From positions 62,001 through 126,000 of the forward strand of contig NZ_JAKWBE010000008.1 of assembly GCF_022513565.1 (NCBI RefSeq): a DNA stretch of 64,000 nt, given 5' to 3'. The stretch is from Streptomyces gilvus. GTDB lineage: Bacteria > Actinomycetota > Actinomycetes > Streptomycetales > Streptomycetaceae. Position numbers and translations under genes: made by a program. This document shows positions 21,451 to 30,772 of the stretch, piece after piece. Position 1 is the first letter of the stretch. Each line of letters begins with the position of its first letter. Under the pieces are notes generated by a model that did not search any database, had not been told where the DNA came from, and worked only from the letters and a program-made list of their open reading frames with translations.

Positions 21451-22280
21451 GTGACGGCCTCCTGGGCCTTGGCCTCCATCCGGCGCACGACGAAGCCGAG
21501 CGGGATGGTCACCAGCAGGTAGCACAGGCCGGCGACCAGGATCGGCGTGGAGTTGGCGGTCGTACTGGCCAGGTCGCGGCCGTACTTGGACAGTTCGCGC
21601 TCCTCCAGGGTGACGCCGAGGAAGAGGACCAGTGAGGAGTCCTTGAAGAGCAGGACGAGTTCGTTGGTCAGCGGCGGGAGGATGATGCGGAACGCCTGCG
21701 GGATGATGATGGAGATCATGGCGCGGGCCGGGGAGAAGCCCAGGGAACGGGCCGCCTCCATCTGCCCCTTGGGCACCGCCTGGATGCCGGCGCGGATCGT
21801 CTCGGCCATGTACGCGGCGGCGACCAGGCCGAGGGCGAGGGCGACCTTCCCGTACGTGCCGCCGACGATCTCCGTGCCCGGGAAGGCGAGCGGGACCGCG
21901 ACGCCGATGAAGATGAAGATCAGCAGGGCGGGCAGTCCGCGGAAGATCTCGATGTAGACGCCGGCGACCCAGCGGTAGGGGCCGACGGACGACAGCCGCA
22001 TCAGCGCGATCACCATGCCGAGGGCGAGTCCGACCACGAAGCCCGACAGCGTGTACAGCACGGTGTTCTTCAGCGCCAGCGTGATGACGTCGGGGAACAT
22101 CTGCTTGGCGATGCCGCCCTGCGCGAACTGGTTCTTCAGCCGCCCCCAGTCCGCCGAGACCGCGAAGGCGATGACGGCGGCGACGAAGACGACGTACTGC
22201 GCGCCGCGCGACAGGCTGCGCTTCTGACGTCGCGTCAGGCCCTTCTTCTTCGGCTGGAGCCGTACGTCCGTGGCGGTCAT
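21447..22280 (-). CDS. Polar amino-acid ABC transporter permease
   Basis: Inner-membrane permease (277 residues) of the HisM/GlnP family, with a basic N-terminal tail ([11 protein letters not shown]), about five hydrophobic helices and the EAA cytoplasmic loop ([21 protein letters not shown]) that docks onto the ATPase. The start at 22280 overlaps the stop of the binding-protein gene; a longer frame with upstream Met exists but runs into that gene. Only one permease is present, so the channel is probably a homodimer. Confidence 0.91.
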   Translation of the reverse strand: MTATDVRLQPKKKGLTRRQKRSLSRGAQYVVFVAAVIAFAVSADWGRLKNQFAQGGIAKQMFPDVITLALKNTVLYTLSGFVVGLALGMVIALMRLSSVGPYRWVAGVYIEIFRGLPALLIFIFIGVAVPLAFPGTEIVGGTYGKVALALGLVAAAYMAETIRAGIQAVPKGQMEAARSLGFSPARAMISIIIPQAFRIILPPLTNELVLLFKDSSLVLFLGVTLEERELSKYGRDLASTTANSTPILVAGLCYLLVTIPLGFVVRRMEAKAQEAVT

Positions 22281-23140
22281 GAGGCCGACGGGGACGCCGC
22301 GGACTGGTTGTAGGGGCCGATCCACTTCTCGTACAGCTTCCTGTACGTGCCGTCGGCCTTCGCGTCCTTGATCGCCTTGTTGATGGCGGCCAGGAGCTTG
22401 GTGTTGCCCTTCTTGACCGTGAAGCCGTACTGCTCACCGGTGTTGATGTTGTCGACGAGCTTGAAGGCGTCCGCGTTGGCCTTGGTCTTCAACCAGCCCT
22501 GGACGACCGGGTAGTCGATGATGACGGCCTTGACCTGGCCGGTGCGCAGTCCGTTGAGGACGGCGTCGGAGGACTCGAAGGAGACCGGGTCGAAGCCCTG
22601 CTTCTTGGCGTAGTCCTCACCCGTGGTCTGCGCCTGCGCGCCGAGCCTGGCCTTCTTGGCCTTGGCGTCGGCGAGGGAGGTGATGCCGCTGCTCCTGGCG
22701 ACGAGGAGGGCCTGGGTGGCGTCGAAGTACGGGTCGGAGAAGTCGACGTTCTTCTTGCGCTCGGCGGTGATGGTCATGCCGGCCGCGGCCAGGTCGCATT
22801 CGCCGGAGTTGAGGAAGGCGCCGGTCTTGAAGTTCTCGAAGGGCGTGTCGAGGATCTTCTGCTTCACGCCGAGGTCCTTGGCGACGAGGTCGATCATCGA
22901 CACGTCGAAGCCCTGCACCGTGCCGTTGATCTCGGACTGGAAGGGCGGGTACGGCAGGTGGGTACAGGTGGTGAGCTGTCCGGCCTTCACCAGCTCGACG
23001 CCGCCGGCGGCGGTCTTGCTTCCGCTGCCGCCACTGCCGCTGGAGGTGCAGGCGGCCACGAGCACCAGCGAGGCGGTGACGGTGGTGGCGGCCAGGGCAC
23101 GGGGCAGGGCGTGGCTTCTGCGGCCGGGGACGGTGTACAC
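22277..23140 (-). CDS. Polar amino-acid ABC transporter substrate-binding lipoprotein
   Basis: Extracellular solute-binding protein, family 3 (287 residues). It has a type II signal with lipobox LVAAC (Cys near residue 31), a Ser/Gly linker, then a two-lobed domain starting at [28 protein letters not shown] and the [23 protein letters not shown] block are classical for family 3 binding proteins. The start is a GTG with GGAGG five bases upstream. First gene of the importer operon. Likely ligands are polar amino acids or derivatives; the exact one cannot be read. Confidence 0.92.
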   Translation of the reverse strand: MYTVPGRRSHALPRALAATTVTASLVLVAACTSSGSGGSGSKTAAGGVELVKAGQLTTCTHLPYPPFQSEINGTVQGFDVSMIDLVAKDLGVKQKILDTPFENFKTGAFLNSGECDLAAAGMTITAERKKNVDFSDPYFDATQALLVARSSGITSLADAKAKKARLGAQAQTTGEDYAKKQGFDPVSFESSDAVLNGLRTGQVKAVIIDYPVVQGWLKTKANADAFKLVDNINTGEQYGFTVKKGNTKLLAAINKAIKDAKADGTYRKLYEKWIGPYNQSAASPSAS

Positions 23141-23245
23141 GGGAACCTCCGGTGGGGCGGGAGTGCGAAGTCACCGGCAGGGGTGGAAGTGGGGTGCCGG
23201 TTACTCTCGACACCTGTACCCCATGACCGAGGAGAAGGCACCGCC

Positions 23246-24346
23246 GTGACACATCCGTTCCTTGACCTGGCCCCGCTGAGCGCCGCCCGCTTCGCCGAGA
23301 TCGAGGACCGGGTCGCCCGTTTGCTGGACACCGGTCAGGACGTCGTGATCATGCAGGGCGAGGCACTGCTGCCGCTGGAGGGGGCGATCCGGGGTGCGGC
23401 CGGTCCCGGGACGACCGCGCTGAACGTGATCACCGGGCCGTACGGGCAGACCTTCGGGAACTGGCTGCGGGACTGCGGTGCGACGGTGATCGACCTCGCG
23501 GTGCCCTTCCACACGGCGGTGACCGCCGACCAGGTCCGGGACGCCTTCGCCGAGCACCCGGAGATCGACTTCGTGTCCCTGGTGCACGCGGAGGCGGCGA
23601 CCGGCAACACCAATCCGGTCGCGGAGATCGGCGAGGTGGTACGGGAGCGGGGCGCGCTCTTCTACCTGGACGCGGTGGCGTCGATCGGTGCCGAGCCGGT
23701 CCTTCCCGACCCTTGGGGTGTCGACCTGTGCGTCATCGGGGCGCAGAAGGCGATGGGCGGGCCGGCCGGGGTGTCGGCGGTGTCGGTGAGCGAGCGGGCG
23801 TGGGCGCGGATGGCGGCGAACCCGGCGGCGCCGCGGCGGTCGTACCTCTCCCTCCTGGACTGGAAGGAGCGCTGGACCGACGCCGGCCGCACCGCGCTGC
23901 TGCACGCTCCGGCGCAGTTGGAGATGCTGGCGCTGGAGGCGTGCGTCGAGCGGATCGAGACGGCCGGGCTGGAGACGGTGACGGCCCGCCACGCGTCGGC
24001 TGCCGCCGCGACCCGGGCGGGGGCGCTCGCGCTGGGCGGTGGGCTGGAGCCGTACGTGTACGAGGCGCGCGAGGCGGCACCGGTGGCGACGACACTGCGG
24101 GTGCCGGCGGGGGTGGTGGCGTCGGAACTGGTGACGCGGGCCCTTTCGACGGACCCCACCCTCCCGCTGGCCGCGGGCGGCGGAGCACTGGCCAAGGAAA
24201 TGATCCGGGTCAACCACTACGGCCCGGACGCGACGCCGGAGGCGGTCCGGGCCAGCCTGACGGCACTGGGCACGACGCTGTCGGAGAAGGGCCTGAGCGT
24301 GGACGTGGAGGGAGCAGGACGGGCGGTGGAGGCCAACTGGGGCTGA
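23246..24346 (+). CDS. Class V PLP-dependent aminotransferase (alanine/serine-glyoxylate type)
   Basis: Fold type I PLP enzyme of 366 residues, related to alanine-glyoxylate and pyridoxamine-pyruvate aminotransferases. Diagnostic blocks are [26 protein letters not shown] and the Schiff-base Lys in [12 protein letters not shown] (Lys168). The start is the GTG at 23246, preceded by GAGGAGAAGG; the frame is open upstream but no homology is seen there. It is divergent from the amino-acid importer (105-base spacer), so the transporter may supply its substrate (inference). The co-substrate cannot be named. Confidence 0.85.
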   Translation: MTHPFLDLAPLSAARFAEIEDRVARLLDTGQDVVIMQGEALLPLEGAIRGAAGPGTTALNVITGPYGQTFGNWLRDCGATVIDLAVPFHTAVTADQVRDAFAEHPEIDFVSLVHAEAATGNTNPVAEIGEVVRERGALFYLDAVASIGAEPVLPDPWGVDLCVIGAQKAMGGPAGVSAVSVSERAWARMAANPAAPRRSYLSLLDWKERWTDAGRTALLHAPAQLEMLALEACVERIETAGLETVTARHASAAAATRAGALALGGGLEPYVYEAREAAPVATTLRVPAGVVASELVTRALSTDPTLPLAAGGGALAKEMIRVNHYGPDATPEAVRASLTALGTTLSEKGLSVDVEGAGRAVEANWG

Positions 24347-24389
24347 AAAGGGAGCCGTTGGCGGCGGGGCTTCGTGGCATGCTCCCGGC

Positions 24390-24923
24390 ATGACCACCGA
24401 GACCCCGCAGACGCTTCCCGACGGCCGGCCCATCCCCCTCCTCACCGGTGACGAGCGGGCCATGCTGGAGAGCTGGCTCGACTTCCACCGGGCCACGCTG
24501 GAGCTGAAGTGCCGAGGGCTGGACGACACGCAGGTGCGGGCCGCCGCGGCGGGGTCGTCGTCGCTGACGCTGCTCGGACTGGTGCAGCACCTCGCCGAGG
24601 TGGAACGGAACTGGTTCCAGCGCGTGGTCGCCGGGCTGGACGTGCCGCCCGTGTTCGGAGAGGAGAACGAGACCGGGTACGGGCTCGATCCGGAGCGGGG
24701 GATCGATGAGGCCTTGGGTGCCTGGCGGCGGGAGATCGCGCGGGGGCGGGAGGTGTGTGCCGGGCGGTCGCTGGAGGAGGTCGGGCGGGTCGCCGACGGT
24801 CCCATGGCCGGGGTCGAAGTCAGTCTGCGGTGGGTGTTCGTTCATCTCATCGAGGAGTACGCGCGGCACAACGGGCACGTGGATATTCTTCGGGAGTGTA
24901 TCGACGGGGTTACCGGGGCCTGA
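24390..24923 (+). CDS. DinB/DUF664 family protein
   Basis: Predicted four-helix-bundle protein of 177 residues from the DinB superfamily (DUF664 branch), which includes mycothiol-, bacillithiol- and metal-dependent enzymes. The likely metal-binding His triad is His67 (LVQHLAEVE) with His160 and His163 ([11 protein letters not shown]); His152 is a further candidate. It starts 43 bases after the aminotransferase and may share its transcript. A hairpin with a T-run follows 40 bases after the stop. Reaction unknown. Confidence 0.82.
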   Translation: MTTETPQTLPDGRPIPLLTGDERAMLESWLDFHRATLELKCRGLDDTQVRAAAAGSSSLTLLGLVQHLAEVERNWFQRVVAGLDVPPVFGEENETGYGLDPERGIDEALGAWRREIARGREVCAGRSLEEVGRVADGPMAGVEVSLRWVFVHLIEEYARHNGHVDILRECIDGVTGA

Positions 24924-24962
24924 ATTCGGCGTGATTAGCGGGGCCCTTTTCTTGGTACTTTT

Positions 24963-24992
24963 CCGGGCAGCTTCCCGTCTTCTTCTGCCCGG
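24963..24992 (+). terminator. Rho-independent-type terminator after the DinB gene
   Basis: A perfect 8-bp inverted repeat, CCGGGCAG (24963-24970) and CTGCCCGG (24985-24992), is followed directly by TTTTC. It lies 40 bases after the DinB-family stop and ahead of the ect promoter region, so it should insulate ectABCD from read-through. Confidence 0.7.
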
Positions 24993-25241
24993 TTTTCATC
25001 TCTCTAAACGCAAAGATTTCGCGAACGTCGGCGGGGTTAATTCGGGCAGATCTCGTGAGGGTTACGCGGCTGTGACGCGTTACACATCCCGCCCGTTTTG
25101 TGCGGTATCTGCCGTGCAAACCGGGTGAATCGGCGTCGACCTCACCTATGAACTCGCGCCCGCGCGATAACACATCAGGCGCCCGTGCGTAACCCCGTCC
25201 GGCCATGCATTTTTCATTTCCGCTCGGTAAGTTCATTTCGC
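24993..25241 (+). promoter_or_regulatory. ectABCD promoter/operator region
   Basis: No gene is seen in this comparatively AT-rich stretch. It contains a near-palindrome TGTGACGCGTTACA (25071-25084) and an array GTTAC-n6-GTGAC (25061-25076) that resembles the half-sites of the nitrogen regulator GlnR, which has been reported to repress ectABCD in S. coelicolor. An imperfect 14-bp inverted repeat follows (25092-25105 with 25112-25125, 11 of 14 matching). These are candidate operators for osmotic and nitrogen control of the operon. Confidence 0.5.
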
Positions 25242-25769
25242 ATGACTGCCGCACAAGCAGACCGAGCAGAACCCCGAGCAGAACTGCACATCGACCGACC
25301 GACGGTGGCGGACGGCGCCGCGCTGTGGCGAATGGCGCGGGACTCGAAGACGCTCGACCTGAACTCGTCGTACAGCTATCTGCTGTGGTGCCGCGACTTC
25401 GCCGCCACCTCCGCCGTGGCCCGCGACGGCCGCGGCGAACCGGTCGGCTTCGTCACCGGCTACGTACGGCCGGACCGCCCCCGCACCCTGCTGGTGTGGC
25501 AGGTGGCGGTCGACGAGGCGTACCGGGGCCGCGGACTCGCCGCCCAGCTGCTGGACGGGCTCGTCGCGCGGAGTTCGGCCAGCCACCGGATCACCGCCGT
25601 CGAGACCACCATCACCCCCGGCAACACCGCCTCGGAGCGCCTGTTCACCTCGTTCGCCGAGCGGCACGGCGCCGAGGTCGAGCGCGAGGTGCTGTTCGCC
25701 ACCGAGGCGTTCCCGGACGGACCGCACGACCCCGAGGTCCTGTACCGCATCGGTCCCCTCTCCCTCTGA
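25242..25769 (+). CDS. ectA: L-2,4-diaminobutyrate N-gamma-acetyltransferase EctA
   Basis: Cytosolic GNAT enzyme that acetylates L-2,4-diaminobutyrate with acetyl-CoA, the second step of ectoine synthesis. The 175-residue length is typical. The family N-terminal block (HIDRPTVADGAALWRMARD), SYSYLLWCRDFA and the acetyl-CoA loop EAYRGRGLAAQLLD are clear. The frame is open 19 codons further upstream, but the ATG at 25242 begins the family homology. First gene of ectABCD; 70 bases separate it from ectB. Confidence 0.94.
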   Translation: MTAAQADRAEPRAELHIDRPTVADGAALWRMARDSKTLDLNSSYSYLLWCRDFAATSAVARDGRGEPVGFVTGYVRPDRPRTLLVWQVAVDEAYRGRGLAAQLLDGLVARSSASHRITAVETTITPGNTASERLFTSFAERHGAEVEREVLFATEAFPDGPHDPEVLYRIGPLSL

Positions 25770-25839
25770 CCGCCCCCCTCACCAGCCGCCCCACTGACGA
25801 CCCCACACACTCCCCCCACGCAACGAGGAGCGATTCGTC

Positions 25840-27111
25840 GTGACCATCACCCAGCCCGACCTCAGCGTCTTCGAGACCCTCGAGTCCGAGGTGCGCAGCT
25901 ACTGCCGCGGCTGGCCCACCGTCTTCGACCGTGCGCACGGCAGCCGCATGTACGACGAGGACGGCCACGAGTACCTGGACTTCTTCGCCGGCGCCGGCTC
26001 ACTCAACTACGGCCACAACAACCCGGTGCTGAAACGGGCGTTGATCGACTACCTGGAGCGCGACGGCGTCACGCACGGGCTCGACATGTCGACCACCGCC
26101 AAGCGGACCTTCCTGCAGACCTTCCAGGACCTGGTGCTGCGGCCGCGCGACCTGCCGTACAAGGTCATGTTCCCGGGGCCGACGGGCACCAACGCCGTGG
26201 AGTCCGCGCTGAAGCTGGCGCGGAAGGTGAAGGGACGCGAGGCGATCGTGTCGTTCACCAACGCCTTCCACGGGATGTCGCTCGGGTCGCTGGCCGTCAC
26301 CGGCAACGCCTTCAAGCGGGCCGGGGCGGGCATCCCGCTGGTGCACGGTACGCCCATGCCCTTCGACAACTACTTCGAGGGCACGGTCCCGGACTTCCTG
26401 TGGTTCGAGAGGCTGCTGGAGGACCAGGGCTCCGGGCTCAACAAGCCCGCCGCCGTGATCGTGGAGACCGTGCAGGGCGAGGGCGGCATCAACGTGGCGC
26501 GTCCCGAGTGGCTGCGCGCGCTGGCCGATCTGTGCGAGAGGCAGGACATGCTGCTGATCGTCGACGACATCCAGATGGGCTGCGGTCGTACGGGCGCCTT
26601 CTTCTCGTTCGAGGAGGCCGGGATCACCCCGGACATCGTCACCGTCTCCAAGTCCATCAGCGGCTACGGACTGCCCATGTCGCTGTGCCTGTTCAAGCCC
26701 GAGCTGGACATCTGGGAGCCGGGCGAGCACAACGGCACCTTCCGCGGCAACAACCCCGCCTTCGTCACGGCCACGGCCGCCCTGGAGTCGTACTGGGCGG
26801 ACGGGTCCGCGATGGAGAAGCAGACCCGGACGCGCGGCGAGCAGGTCGAGCGGGCGCTCGCCGCGATCAGCGACGAGAACCGCGCCGACGTCAAGGAGTA
26901 CCGGGGCCGCGGGCTGGTGTGGGGCATGGAGTTCCACGACAAGGAGCGCGCCGACCGGGTCGCCCGGCGCGCCTTCGAACTCGGCCTGCTCATCGAGACG
27001 TCGGGCCCGGAGAGCGAGGTCGTCAAGCTCCTCCCGGCGCTCACCGTCACCGCCGAAGAGCTCGACGAGGGCCTCAGCGTCCTCGCCCGCGCCGTGCGCG
27101 AAACCCGCTGA
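25840..27111 (+). CDS. ectB: L-2,4-diaminobutyrate-2-oxoglutarate aminotransferase EctB
   Basis: Class III PLP aminotransferase (423 residues) that makes L-2,4-diaminobutyrate from aspartate semialdehyde and glutamate, the first step of ectoine synthesis. Family blocks include [47 protein letters not shown] and the Schiff-base Lys in [10 protein letters not shown] (Lys271). The start is a GTG after ACGAGGAGCG. The stop codon is copied by an exact 12-bp tandem duplication directly downstream. Confidence 0.96.
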   Translation: MTITQPDLSVFETLESEVRSYCRGWPTVFDRAHGSRMYDEDGHEYLDFFAGAGSLNYGHNNPVLKRALIDYLERDGVTHGLDMSTTAKRTFLQTFQDLVLRPRDLPYKVMFPGPTGTNAVESALKLARKVKGREAIVSFTNAFHGMSLGSLAVTGNAFKRAGAGIPLVHGTPMPFDNYFEGTVPDFLWFERLLEDQGSGLNKPAAVIVETVQGEGGINVARPEWLRALADLCERQDMLLIVDDIQMGCGRTGAFFSFEEAGITPDIVTVSKSISGYGLPMSLCLFKPELDIWEPGEHNGTFRGNNPAFVTATAALESYWADGSAMEKQTRTRGEQVERALAAISDENRADVKEYRGRGLVWGMEFHDKERADRVARRAFELGLLIETSGPESEVVKLLPALTVTAEELDEGLSVLARAVRETR

Positions 27112-27123
27112 GAAACCCGCTGA
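27100..27123 (+). repeat. Exact 12-bp tandem duplication at the ectB stop
   Basis: GAAACCCGCTGA occurs twice without a gap (27100-27111 and 27112-27123). The first copy ends in the ectB stop codon and the second places another in-frame TGA four codons later. It looks like a recent slippage duplication with no coding effect. Confidence 0.85.
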
Positions 27124-27155
27124 GAACCATCGAGACAGAGGAGAAGTGCGGCACT

Positions 27156-27560
27156 GTGATCGTCCGTTCGTTCAAGGAGATCGAGGGCACCGACCGGCAT
27201 GTGAAATCCGCGTCCGGCACCTGGGAGAGCAAGCGCATCGTCCTGGCCAAGGAGAGGGTCGGCTTCTCGGTGCACGAGACGATCCTGTACGCGGGTACGG
27301 AGACGCACATGTGGTACGCGAACCACATCGAGGCCGTCGTCTGCACCAAGGGCGACGCCGAGCTGACCGACCGCGAGACCGGCCGGACGTACCACATCAC
27401 GCCCGGCACCATGTACCTCCTCAACGGCCATGAGCGGCACACGCTCAAGGTCAAGGAGGACTTCCACTGCATCTGTGTGTTCAACCCGCCGGTGACCGGC
27501 CGGGAGGACCACGACGAGAACGGCGTCTACCCCCTGCTCACCGAGCCCGAGGAGGTGTGA
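27156..27560 (+). CDS. ectC: L-ectoine synthase EctC
   Basis: Cupin-fold enzyme that cyclises N-gamma-acetyl-diaminobutyrate to ectoine. At 134 residues it has the normal size. [15 protein letters not shown] at the N-terminus, [18 protein letters not shown] with its candidate metal ligands, and [11 protein letters not shown] in the cupin core are typical. The start is the GTG at 27156, 11 bases after an AGAGGAGAAG ribosome site. It lies 44 bases after ectB and seven bases before ectD, consistent with one operon. Confidence 0.95.
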   Translation: MIVRSFKEIEGTDRHVKSASGTWESKRIVLAKERVGFSVHETILYAGTETHMWYANHIEAVVCTKGDAELTDRETGRTYHITPGTMYLLNGHERHTLKVKEDFHCICVFNPPVTGREDHDENGVYPLLTEPEEV

Positions 27561-27567
27561 GAACCCC

Positions 27568-28455
27568 ATGACCACCGTCACCGATCTCTACCCCAGCCGC
27601 GGCCCCGCCGAGGTGTCCGTCCCCCGTCAGGACCCGGTCGTCTGGGGATCCCCGGACACTCCTGGCCCGATCCCCGCGGTCGACCTGCAGTCCTTCGAGC
27701 GGGACGGCTTCCTCGCCGTCGACCAGCTGATCGGCCCGGACGAAGTCGCCGTCTACCAGCGTGAGTTGGAGCGGCTGACCACCGATCCGGAGATCCTCGC
27801 GGACGAGCGCTCGATCATCGAGCCGAAGTCCAAGGAGATCCGCTCGGTCTTCGAGGTGCACCGGATCAGCCAGGTGTTCGCGAACCTGGTGCGCGACGAG
27901 CGCGTCGTCGGCCGGGCCCGGCAGATCCTCGGCTCGGACGTGTACGTCCACCAGTCGCGCATCAACGTCAAGCCCGGTTTCGGGGCCAGCGGCTTCTACT
28001 GGCACTCGGACTTCGAGACCTGGCACGCCGAGGACGGCCTGCCCAACATGCGCACGGTGTCCGTCTCGATCGCGCTGACCGAGAACTACGACACCAACGG
28101 CGGGCTGATGATCATGCCCGGCTCGCACAGGACGTTCCTGGGCTGCGCCGGCGCCACGCCCAAGGACAACTACAAGAAGTCGCTGCAGATGCAGGACGCG
28201 GGCACGCCCTCGGACGAGGCGCTGACCAAGATGGCGAGCGAGTACGGCATCAAGCTCTTCACGGGCAGGGCCGGTTCGGCGACCTGGTTCGACTGCAACT
28301 GCATGCACGGCTCCGGCGACAACATCACGCCGTTCCCGCGCAGCAACGTGTTCATCGTGTTCAACAGCGTGGAGAACGCGGCGGTGGAGCCGTTCGCGGC
28401 GCCCGTACGGCGACCGGAGTTCATCGGGGCACGGGACTTCACCCCGGTGCGCTGA
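27568..28455 (+). CDS. ectD: Ectoine 5-hydroxylase EctD
   Basis: Fe(II)- and 2-oxoglutarate-dependent dioxygenase that converts ectoine to 5-hydroxyectoine. It has 295 residues. The family signature WHSDFETWHAEDGLP gives the iron ligands His146 and Asp148, and His247 (in CNCMHGSGDN) completes the facial triad. The end of ectC reads GAGGTGTGAGAA, providing a ribosome site inside the ectC stop region. Its presence means the strain can make hydroxyectoine as well as ectoine. Confidence 0.96.
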   Translation: MTTVTDLYPSRGPAEVSVPRQDPVVWGSPDTPGPIPAVDLQSFERDGFLAVDQLIGPDEVAVYQRELERLTTDPEILADERSIIEPKSKEIRSVFEVHRISQVFANLVRDERVVGRARQILGSDVYVHQSRINVKPGFGASGFYWHSDFETWHAEDGLPNMRTVSVSIALTENYDTNGGLMIMPGSHRTFLGCAGATPKDNYKKSLQMQDAGTPSDEALTKMASEYGIKLFTGRAGSATWFDCNCMHGSGDNITPFPRSNVFIVFNSVENAAVEPFAAPVRRPEFIGARDFTPVR

Positions 28456-28475
28456 CGCGTCGTCGGACGCGCCCG

Positions 28476-29528
28476 CTACAGCCAGGACAGCGACGCGGCC
28501 CGTTCCAGCACGTTCCGTACGGCCGCGTCGTCGCCCGTGGTGCCGCGCGGGACCTCCTCCGGTGCGTACCGGCCGCCCACCAGGAGGCAGAAGTCGACCG
28601 GATCCAGGGTGAGTTCGGCCCCCACGGGCTCGTCCTCGGAGCCCAGCACCCACTGTTCGCCGCCCGTCACCGCGAACAGCACCGGGGGTGCGGTGGGTCC
28701 GAGGGCGAGGCCGAGGATGCGGACGGCCAGCCGTACCAGCTGCCCCAGATGGTCGGCGGGCGGGGGCGGTACGGCGAGGCCCAGGGCGCGTCCGATGTCG
28801 TCGGTGTGGATCCATGTCTCGAAGGCCCGCACCAGGAAGTGCTCGGCGACGGGCAGCCGGATGCCCATCAACGTCGTCGCCCGCGCCGCCAGTTCGGGGT
28901 CGTGGGCCTCCGGCGCGGCGAGCAGCGCGGCGGCCTGCGCGGACCAGTCGGCGACCGTCTCGGCGGGCGTACGGCCGTGCTCGTGCGCGATGACCTCGGC
29001 GGTGCGGCGGTTCCAGGCGCCCGCCCAGTCCGCCTCGCCCTCGACGGGCGTGCCGGGGACGCGCGGTGCGATGCCCAGTCGCCCGGCGAGGGGCTCGTCG
29101 GCGGCGAGGAGGTGGGCGATGGTCGCGTGCAGGTCCCAGTCGTGCACGACCGGGGTCGACCAGCGGCCCTCCGCCTCGGGCAGCAGCGCCTTCAGTCCGG
29201 CGACCGCGGCGGCGTAGGGAACGGCGTGTTCCGCCACCCGGGGCAGGGCGGGGCGGGCGCGCAGGGCGGCGGACAGCACACCGGAGAGGTCCTGCGCGGA
29301 CTCGGCGTACAGGTCGGCGGTGGGCGCGGCGTCCGGCTGCCCGTCCGCGCCGTTGCCCGCGGGCCCGTCCAGGAGCCGTACCGTCTCCCGCAGCCGTGCC
29401 GCCTCGGCCGCGCAGCTCGCGCACTCGGCCAGGTGGTCGGCGACCGGCTGCCGCTCCTCTGGCGGGAGGGTGCCGAAGGCCCAGGCCGCGAGCAGGTCGC
29501 GGACCCTCTCGTGGTCGTCGTCGGTCAC
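28476..29528 (-). CDS. Anti-sigma-type zinc finger fused to a mycothiol-dependent maleylpyruvate isomerase-like domain
   Basis: The 350-residue protein begins with a zf-HC2/anti-sigma-like zinc motif, HLAECASCAAE (His32, Cys36, Cys39), in a helical segment of about 55 residues. After a Pro/Ala linker comes a region matching the mycothiol-dependent maleylpyruvate isomerase N-terminal fold (His in VVHDWDLHATIAHLLA; HTDDIGRALGL), then a C-terminal SCP2-like segment. No transmembrane helix and no partner sigma factor are adjacent. The start is GTG (29528). It ends convergent with ectD, 20 bases away. Possibly a cytosolic thiol-sensing regulator or a mycothiol transferase. Confidence 0.75.
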   Translation of the reverse strand: MTDDDHERVRDLLAAWAFGTLPPEERQPVADHLAECASCAAEAARLRETVRLLDGPAGNGADGQPDAAPTADLYAESAQDLSGVLSAALRARPALPRVAEHAVPYAAAVAGLKALLPEAEGRWSTPVVHDWDLHATIAHLLAADEPLAGRLGIAPRVPGTPVEGEADWAGAWNRRTAEVIAHEHGRTPAETVADWSAQAAALLAAPEAHDPELAARATTLMGIRLPVAEHFLVRAFETWIHTDDIGRALGLAVPPPPADHLGQLVRLAVRILGLALGPTAPPVLFAVTGGEQWVLGSEDEPVGAELTLDPVDFCLLVGGRYAPEEVPRGTTGDDAAVRNVLERAASLSWL

Positions 29529-29614
29529 CCTGCGCCTCCTCTCGCCGGCAAGCAGTCTGCCGCCATCATGCGCCCCTTGCGAGCGCCGGGTCCGGCGGGT
29601 CGGTCAAAGATTCG

Positions 29615-30664
29615 TCAGCCGGACAGGACGTCCAGCAGACGGTCGACGTCGGCGGGGGTGTTGTAGAGGTGGAACGCGGCGCGCAGATGTCCGGCGCGGT
29701 CGGAGACCTCGACTCCGGCGGCGCTCAACTCCGGCTGCCGCTGGCCGAGTCCGGGCACGGAGACGATGGGTGAGCCCGGTGCGGGGACGGGTTCGTGGCC
29801 GAGGGCGGCGAGGCCGCTGCGGAAGCGGTCGGCGAGGGCGAGGTCGTGCGCGCGGATGGCGTCCACGCCGAGTTCTTCGAGGAGTTCGAGGGAGCGGCGG
29901 GCGCCGGCGTAGGAGAAGAGAGCGGGGCTCTCGTCGAACCGCCGTGCGGAGTGGGCGAGTTCGTCGATGGGGCCGTAGCAGGCGTCCCAGGGGCGTTCGC
30001 CGGCCACCCAGCCGGCGAACAGCGGGGTGAGTCCGCCGAGGTCCTCCGGGACGACCAGGAAGGCCACGCCGCGCGGGCTCACGAGCCATTTGAAGGCGAC
30101 GCAGGCGCAGTAGTCGTACGCGTCGGCGTCGAGGTCCAGCCAGCCGGCGGCCTGGGAGGCGTCGACGTAGGTGCGGGCGCCGTGCTCGCGTGCCGCCTGC
30201 CGGATCGCGGGCAGATCGGCGATCCGTCCGTCGGCGGACTGGGCCGCGCTCACGGCGACCAGGGCGGTGCCGGGGCGGACGGACTCGGCGACGCGCTCCA
30301 GCGGGACGGCGCGGACCTTGAGATCGGGGCGGACGTGGAAGGGGTTCACCACGGAACTGAAGTCGCCCTCCGCGGTGAGGACCTCGGCGCCCTCGGGGAG
30401 GGAGGCGGCGATCAGTCCGCTGTAGACGGCGACCGAGGCGCCGGCCGCGACGCGGTTCGCCGGTACGCGGGCGAGCCGTGCGAAGGAGGCGCGGCTCGCC
30501 TCCACGTCCCCGAACATGTCGGTCGGCTCGCCCGCGGCCGACGCCGCCACGGCGGTGCGCAGGGCGGCGACGGTGCGGGCGGGTACCAGACCGGTGCTCG
30601 CGGTGTTCAGGTAGGTGTTCTTCGGCGCGAACTCGGCTCGGACGAGGCTCTCGAAGGTCTCCAT
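29615..30664 (-). CDS. Class V PLP-dependent aminotransferase / cysteine desulfurase-like protein
   Basis: Fold type I PLP enzyme of 349 residues with the class V layout: NTYLNTASTGLVPAR at the N-terminus, YVDASQAAGWLDLD for the cofactor Asp/Gln, and the probable Schiff-base Lys in CVAFKWLVSPRG. The start is taken at the ATG at 30664, where homology begins; a longer form from 30700 adds 12 residues. Neither has a strong ribosome site. It follows the zinc-finger/MDMPI gene on the same strand by 86 bases. No Fe-S or thio-modification partners are nearby, so the substrate is open. Confidence 0.8.
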   Translation of the reverse strand: METFESLVRAEFAPKNTYLNTASTGLVPARTVAALRTAVAASAAGEPTDMFGDVEASRASFARLARVPANRVAAGASVAVYSGLIAASLPEGAEVLTAEGDFSSVVNPFHVRPDLKVRAVPLERVAESVRPGTALVAVSAAQSADGRIADLPAIRQAAREHGARTYVDASQAAGWLDLDADAYDYCACVAFKWLVSPRGVAFLVVPEDLGGLTPLFAGWVAGERPWDACYGPIDELAHSARRFDESPALFSYAGARRSLELLEELGVDAIRAHDLALADRFRSGLAALGHEPVPAPGSPIVSVPGLGQRQPELSAAGVEVSDRAGHLRAAFHLYNTPADVDRLLDVLSG

Positions 30665-30772
30665 GGGTCCACTGTGGGCCTGGGAGGAGTCCCGGTCCAT
30701 TGCCGAATCGTGCGTGGGTTCGCGAAGGAACGCTTATGGATCGCGGCTGACCTGGTGGTTCAGCCCGGTGGT

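Noticed and set aside
24910..25254. Reverse-strand frame covering the ect promoter region
   Set aside because: Its bases match regulatory features (terminator, palindromes) and the frame lacks codon bias or homology.
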